This document shows, one piece after another, positions 7,009 through 10,468 of a stretch of 10,468 bases of DNA. A program made the translations under genes and the position numbers. The stretch is from assembly GCA_030145365.1 (NCBI GenBank), contig JAQYVS010000094.1, positions 1 through 10,468 of the forward strand. Reading direction: 5' to 3'. Origin of the DNA: Desulfofustis sp. Lineage in GTDB: Bacteria > Desulfobacterota > Desulfobulbia > Desulfobulbales > Desulfocapsaceae. Every line of letters begins with the position of its first letter. Position 1 is the stretch's first letter. The notes under the pieces are model-generated. The model did no database searches. It saw nothing but the letters and a program-made list of their open reading frames with translations, and was not told where the DNA came from.

Positions 7009-8916
7009 TTAGAAATTTTCGAGACTTTTATGGATAGTGATATCAGCTTCGGCTTGTCTGTTCCTGATCCAGGCATCGAGAACCTGTTGTTGTTTTATCT
7101 GTAAAAGTAATTCCCGATAACGATTTTTCTCATCTTCAGTCATTGCAGTATCAGGAGATTTTCTTTCGCCGAATTGATAGACGTAATAGCTCTGATCGAC
7201 AAAGCCGGGCTCCTGAACAACTGGGTCTGAGGCTGAAAGCCTGAACGCTTCCTGCACAAGAGTCTGGGGAAAAGAAGATTGGTGATCCTGATCATTTTTT
7301 GTCAGGGGGCCCGATTCTTCTACGGTGAAACCTTTGGCTTCACCAATGGAAGCTATCGTTGTGCCTGTTTCTCCAAGTGCAGCAATTATCGCTTCAGCTT
7401 CGCTTTTTGCTTTCTCAACTGCTTTTTCACCTCTGTAATCACTTTCGACTGCTTCTCTCACGTCTGCGAGCTGCGGTATCTGCTGTTCTTTAACAGCGGT
7501 AGCCGAGATGATGGCGTAACCGTCGCCTGTTTCCACCAATGAACTCAGCTCTTTTTCCTTGAGCGCAAAAGCGGTTTCGACAAAGGCCGGATCAGCCGTC
7601 AATCCCTGCGGCGGTGTACTCATGGTAAAAAAATCGGTGGTTAAAGCCTTGACGTCTGGTTGGCCATCGAGATAGGCCTTCAGGCTGCCGGAACTGATGA
7701 TCGCTTCATAAGCACTATTTGCGACCTGCAGGGCAATCGGTTTGGCCTGTTCCAATTGCAGTTTGGCTATGATGTCTGCTTGCACCTCGTCCTTGGTTTG
7801 TACATGACCCAACTGAATCTCTTCGAGCTTTATAAGATGGTATCCAAAATCTGTTTTTACCGGCCCACTGATCTCGTTCACCTGCATTGAGAAGACAGCG
7901 TCGTCAAAGGGCTTGACCATTTGTCCCTGGGTGAAGAAACCTAAATCTCCACCGCTGACCGCGGTTGGCCCTTCGGAGTGAAGCTCAGCCAGCTTTGCAA
8001 ACTCCTCACCACTTTTGGCTTTCTCAAGAACTTCTTCTGCTTTTTGCATCTGTTGCTGGTGCGTTTCTTCAGAATCATCCGGACCGGCTTTGAATAAAAT
8101 ATGCCGGGCATGCCGTTTTTCAGGGATTTGGTACTCGGTCAGATGCTGATCGTAATAAGTATCCACTGATCCTTCATCAATGGTGATCTTGGCTCCGATA
8201 TCATCGAAGGTAAACGGTAGATAGGTCAATTTGACCTGTTTTTCGGTTTTATAGGAATCACCGTTGTCTTTGTACCATTGTTCAAGATCCTGCTCGTTTA
8301 TCTCGATATCTGCCTGATAGGTTTCCGGGTCAATAACCAGAAAAGAAACGGAAACCGTCTCTTTTTCCAGGTTGTATAGTTCTTTGATTTCAAAATCGCT
8401 TGCTGATTGGGAAAAAGCGGCAATACTTTCAACGGTTTTTGTTCCGAGTAATTCGTAGCTCAACGATTTTTCATATTTTTCAGGGGACAGTCGATTGGAA
8501 GCCAGGATTGCTTTGTAGCGTTCCATGCTGAAGCCGGTGTCTTCCTGGAACTGGATCATAGATTCAACTTCTTTCTGAATCTCATTGCTGCTGACCATCA
8601 GTCCCATTTCCTGGCCGCCCTGCCTGAGCAATGCTTCCTGGACCAGCTGGTTGATCACCTGTTGCTTAATATTGAGGGTCTCAGCGAGCCCTTTGGGCAG
8701 GGTACCGCCGAACTGTTGTGCCAGTCGGCTGTAAGCCTGATCGTAGGCCTGCTGGAATTCCTGGAAGTTAATTTCCTCTTTATCAACAACGATCGCCGCT
8801 TCCTGCCGGTTCATCAGATTGGTACCGACGCCCCAGAAGATAAATACGAGTGCGATCATTACAACAATGGCCTGGATTATAAAGGATTGAGCCCGTTTTC
8901 TTAGAAATTCAAGCAT
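7009..8916 (-). CDS. ppiD: PpiD/SurA-type membrane-anchored peptidyl-prolyl cis-trans isomerase
   Basis: This is a periplasmic folding factor held in the inner membrane. From the chosen start MLEFLRKRAQ it has 635 residues, close to PpiD of other proteobacteria. A short basic cytoplasmic tail is followed by one membrane helix (about 11-31, IIQAIVVMIALVFIFWGVG). A SurA_N-like helical chaperone region (about 36-190) comes next. The parvulin/PPIC domain lies at about 265-365, with RHARHILFKA (268-277), GGDLGFFTQGQMVKPFDDAVFS (322-343) and GYHLIKLEE (358-366). A second helical region runs to the C-terminus, which has a charged helix. The frame stays open 40 codons further upstream to 9036, but that extension is not family-like and would bury the membrane helix, so I start at 8916. 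The Shine-Dalgarno site there is weak. TATAAG, read on the minus strand 11 bases upstream, could be a -10 box but has no good -35 partner. The gene is divergent from dsrC. Confidence 0.93.
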   Translation of the reverse strand: MLEFLRKRAQSFIIQAIVVMIALVFIFWGVGTNLMNRQEAAIVVDKEEINFQEFQQAYDQAYSRLAQQFGGTLPKGLAETLNIKQQVINQLVQEALLRQGGQEMGLMVSSNEIQKEVESMIQFQEDTGFSMERYKAILASNRLSPEKYEKSLSYELLGTKTVESIAAFSQSASDFEIKELYNLEKETVSVSFLVIDPETYQADIEINEQDLEQWYKDNGDSYKTEKQVKLTYLPFTFDDIGAKITIDEGSVDTYYDQHLTEYQIPEKRHARHILFKAGPDDSEETHQQQMQKAEEVLEKAKSGEEFAKLAELHSEGPTAVSGGDLGFFTQGQMVKPFDDAVFSMQVNEISGPVKTDFGYHLIKLEEIQLGHVQTKDEVQADIIAKLQLEQAKPIALQVANSAYEAIISSGSLKAYLDGQPDVKALTTDFFTMSTPPQGLTADPAFVETAFALKEKELSSLVETGDGYAIISATAVKEQQIPQLADVREAVESDYRGEKAVEKAKSEAEAIIAALGETGTTIASIGEAKGFTVEESGPLTKNDQDHQSSFPQTLVQEAFRLSASDPVVQEPGFVDQSYYVYQFGERKSPDTAMTEDEKNRYRELLLQIKQQQVLDAWIRNRQAEADITIHKSLENF

Positions 8917-9145
8917 AGATAAATGTCTTATAATGTTATGTCCGTTCGAAAATAATAAAATCCTGAAACGAACAGTAAAATGACGGTTTAGCGAAATTGA
9001 GCTGATCGGGAATGGATTTACCTCGGATAACATCATCCTGCAAGAAAAATCGCACTAAAGGGAGTACCATGGAGTTGCTAAACTCGTGCATCATGCGGGT
9101 ATGGCGGCTGATAACAAATTTGGCGCACAAATGCTCCCCATTCAC

Positions 9146-9174
9146 TTGACAAACTGTTTCCCCTATAGTATTAA
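9146..9174 (+). promoter_or_regulatory. Sigma-70-type promoter of dsrC
   Basis: A perfect -35 box TTGACA (9146-9151) and TATTAA (9169-9174, four of six matches to TATAAT) are separated by the optimal 17 bases. Transcription would start near 9181, giving a leader of about 83 bases before the dsrC ATG. A strong constitutive promoter fits the high abundance known for DsrC in sulfate reducers. Confidence 0.72.
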
Positions 9175-9202
9175 GGCCAATTACTATTTACGTGTGCAAA
9201 TA

Positions 9203-9237
9203 TTTGATTGCTGCTAGTAATATTGCTAGGTATCAAA
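9203..9237 (+). promoter_or_regulatory. Leader hairpin in the dsrC 5' UTR
   Basis: The outer arms TTTGAT (9203-9208) and ATCAAA (9232-9237) enclose a near-palindrome, CTAGTAATATTGCTAG (9214-9229), whose single non-Watson-Crick pair is T-G. In RNA these could stack into one long stem with an asymmetric internal loop, ending 13 bases before the Shine-Dalgarno site. The ribosome site stays free, which suits a 5' stabilising stem better than a switch. The structure is weak in GC and unproven. Confidence 0.42.
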
Positions 9238-9250
9238 GAATCACCATATC

Positions 9251-9257
9251 AAGGAGG
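9251..9257 (+). promoter_or_regulatory. Strong ribosome binding site of dsrC
   Basis: AAGGAGG lies six bases before ATG 9264. It is by far the best Shine-Dalgarno site in the window. It decides the dsrC start against the longer frame opening with GTG at 9192, and it points to high expression. Confidence 0.88.
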
Positions 9258-9263
9258 TATACA

Positions 9264-9584
9264 ATGCCCACAGTAGAACACAATGGAAAATCCTTTTCAG
9301 TAGATGAAGACGGCTTCCTGCTTAAAGGAATGGACGAATGGAACAACGAATGGGTTGACTACGTAAAAAATTCTGAAGGTATCTCGGATTTGACCGACGA
9401 GCATCAGAAAGTTATCGACGCACTGCAGGAATACTACCAGAAAAACGGAATCGCTCCGATGGTCCGTATTCTTTCCAAAACCACCGGTTTTCCTCTGAAA
9501 AGAATCTATGAGCTTTTCCCATCTGGACCGGGTAAAGGAGCATGTAAAATGGCTGGTCTGCCTAAACCGACTGGTTGTGTATAA
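9264..9584 (+). CDS. dsrC: DsrC, sulfur-carrying co-substrate of dissimilatory sulfite reductase (TusE/DsrC/DsvC family)
   Basis: DsrC is a small cytosolic protein whose two C-terminal cysteines receive sulfur from sulfite reduced by DsrAB. The resulting trisulfide is then reduced by the membrane complex DsrMKJOP. The 106-residue product starts MPTVEHNGKSF and contains DEDGFLLKGMDEWN (14-27), GIAPMVRILSKTTGFPLKRIYELFPSGPGKGAC (62-94) and the terminal PTGCV. C94 and C105 are the conserved redox pair, eleven residues apart. They become 93 and 104 once the initiator Met is removed, the numbering used for Desulfovibrio DsrC. Having both cysteines marks a true DsrC rather than TusE, which keeps only the penultimate one. 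The gene stands alone with its own promoter and terminator, away from dsrAB, as is usual. The longer frame from 9192 is rejected because of the Shine-Dalgarno site at 9251-9257. Confidence 0.97.
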   Translation: MPTVEHNGKSFSVDEDGFLLKGMDEWNNEWVDYVKNSEGISDLTDEHQKVIDALQEYYQKNGIAPMVRILSKTTGFPLKRIYELFPSGPGKGACKMAGLPKPTGCV

Positions 9585-9606
9585 TCAGCTTCTTCTTTAG
9601 TTTAAG

Positions 9607-9649
9607 AAAAAGGGAGAAACTCAGATTCTGGGTTTCTCCCTTTTTTTTT
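9607..9649. terminator. Bidirectional intrinsic terminator between dsrC and the ATP-grasp gene
   Basis: GGGAGAAAC (9612-9620) and GTTTCTCCC (9632-9640) form a perfect nine-base stem, extended inside by CAG/CTG. Nine T follow on the plus strand (9641-9649), and five A precede it (9607-9611), giving five T on the minus strand. It terminates dsrC strongly and can also terminate the convergent gene, whose stop codon is only 7 bases from the T-run. Confidence 0.93.
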
Positions 9650-9656
9650 GTTTTTC

Positions 9657-10468
9657 TTATCCCATACCATTAATGCATAGGGTTTCACTGACATCATCAA
9701 TCCGCTGCTGATATTCTTCCGATTTTATCCGTGCGCCTTTCAATCCTCCACGAAGGTTTATTTCAGTAAAATACGTTAAACCATCGTCTGTGATCATGAG
9801 ATCGATATGGGCGTAAGGAAATGTTCCCTGTTCCATAACTCGTCGGCAAAGTTTGCGCTGTTTATCCGTCAGTTCGGCGGGAGCAGGGGTTCCGCCGCAA
9901 TGCAGGTTATGTCTGAAATTATGGGGATTGGATCGTTCGTAGGCTTCCCAATAGTTTCCAAGCACAATTACCCTGAGATCTCTACAATCCGAAACAAAAG
10001 GCTGGAGTACATATGGGTACGGGATCAGGCCAAGAGCCGACTGTGTATAGACATCTTCGATCGAAGAAAACAAAAAAACACCGAGCCCGCCGTTTTTCCC
10101 TTCCAATTTCACCACCACCTTAGTGATGCCGGTCCGTCCGCATGTTCCGACGGCGTTCAGGAGGTCGTGTATCGTGTAAATGACGGTGGTTCCGGGGATC
10201 ATTGCCCACGAGTAGAGTCTGGTCTGGAAGGCTTTTGACCTGCTGCAGAGTTGGGAGATAAAAGAAGGGATACCGATGATGTCCCGGCTGGAAAGATCGA
10301 GCAGCAGGTGTTCTTCCCCCGGCTTCAATCGCAATCGGCAGCAGATGATATCACCCGGTTCGAGTATCTCATATTGTTCGAAAAGAGTTGTGTTGTCTCT
10401 GATGATCCGGGGAGTGCGTCTCAAAAGATCATCTCCCTGAAACGCTGATGGTAATGGGTCAAGTCTTC
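9657..10468 (-). CDS. RimK-like ATP-grasp domain protein (probably 5'-truncated by the window edge)
   Basis: This is an ATP-grasp protein, a fold that usually joins a carboxylate to an amine or thiol through an acyl-phosphate. The substrate cannot be read from the sequence. Counting from TTG 10424 (255 residues), VVVKLEGKNGGLGVFLF (103-119) holds the ATP lysine K106 and a glycine-rich loop. YVLQPFV (138-144) fits the hinge. DLRVIVLGNYWEAYER (149-164) is the typical RimK-type strand pair. YAHIDLMITDDGLTYFTEINLRGGL (204-228) supplies the metal ligands D208, E221 and N223. Residues 1-95 fit a pre-ATP-grasp domain. TTG 10424 has GGGAG eight bases upstream, so it could be the start. However, the frame stays open for 14 more codons to the window edge with protein-like sequence, so the gene may begin further right. 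It converges on dsrC and shares its terminator, so the two are not an operon. Alternatives within the fold include glutathione synthetase-like ligases. Confidence 0.8.
   Translation of the reverse strand, partial: RLDPLPSAFQGDDLLRRTPRIIRDNTTLFEQYEILEPGDIICCRLRLKPGEEHLLLDLSSRDIIGIPSFISQLCSRSKAFQTRLYSWAMIPGTTVIYTIHDLLNAVGTCGRTGITKVVVKLEGKNGGLGVFLFSSIEDVYTQSALGLIPYPYVLQPFVSDCRDLRVIVLGNYWEAYERSNPHNFRHNLHCGGTPAPAELTDKQRKLCRRVMEQGTFPYAHIDLMITDDGLTYFTEINLRGGLKGARIKSEEYQQRIDDVSETLCINGMG

Larger units (their letters stand above)
8917..9263. other. Divergent spacer between ppiD and dsrC
   Basis: No gene is supported across these 347 bases. A minus-strand frame (8936-9145, GTG start, 69 codons) is open but lacks a recognisable family and a clear ribosome site. 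The dsrC-proximal part carries the promoter, leader hairpin and ribosome binding site listed separately. A small GAGTT-GCTA-AACTC stem (9072-9085) lies in the middle and may be chance. Confidence 0.6.

Noticed and set aside
8917..9036. 40-codon N-terminal extension of ppiD
   Set aside because: The added sequence is not PpiD-like and would place residues ahead of the short basic tail that normally precedes the membrane anchor. MLEFLRKRAQ is the natural start.
8936..9145. Minus-strand open frame of 69 codons between ppiD and dsrC
   Set aside because: It has a GTG start, no clear ribosome site and no recognisable family, and it lies wholly in the spacer between the ppiD and dsrC starts. Open length alone is not enough.
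9192..9263. 24-codon N-terminal extension of dsrC from GTG 9192
   Set aside because: The AAGGAGG site and family length fix the start at ATG 9264. The extension overlaps the leader hairpin.

Overview
The window looks like chromosomal DNA from a sulfate-reducing or sulfur-metabolising member of the Desulfobacterota, possibly Desulfobulbales-like. The main reason is a complete DsrC with both C-terminal redox cysteines. Supporting signs are a fused CobA-HemD enzyme of siroheme/tetrapyrrole synthesis, an adenylate kinase tail with a zinc-type LID cysteine pair, and balanced base composition. The order-level placement is an inference.

Layout. Bases 1-214 are the 3' end of adenylate kinase (adk), closed by a strong intrinsic terminator. 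A 185-base gap with several inverted repeats leads to a bifunctional uroporphyrinogen-III C-methyltransferase/synthase (470-2065, +). Eight bases later comes a 149-residue protein (2074-2523, +). Its C-terminal two thirds is a CULT domain, the cereblon ligand-binding fold, with zinc cysteines and the tryptophan cage intact. An 18-base palindrome sits over the junction of these two genes. Converging on them is a very large SNF2-family helicase (2546-6712, -) with about 930 unassigned residues ahead of its motor. After a 296-base gap comes a PpiD/SurA-type membrane-anchored peptidyl-prolyl isomerase (7009-8916, -). A divergent spacer then carries a good sigma-70-type promoter, a leader hairpin and a strong Shine-Dalgarno site for dsrC (9264-9584, +). 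dsrC ends at a bidirectional terminator shared with a convergent RimK-like ATP-grasp protein (9657 to the right edge, -), which may continue past the window.

How the genes work together. CobA-HemD makes uroporphyrinogen III and methylates it to precorrin-2, the precursor of siroheme, which is the cofactor of dissimilatory sulfite reductase. DsrC is the sulfur-carrying co-substrate of that reductase. The two genes therefore serve the same respiratory pathway, although they are separate transcription units. adk and ppiD are housekeeping genes. The CULT protein, the SNF2 protein and the ATP-grasp protein have no established role here.

The most notable item is the bacterial cereblon-like CULT protein, apparently co-transcribed with tetrapyrrole synthesis. 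I see no CRISPR array, insertion sequence, rRNA or tRNA gene, or phage gene.
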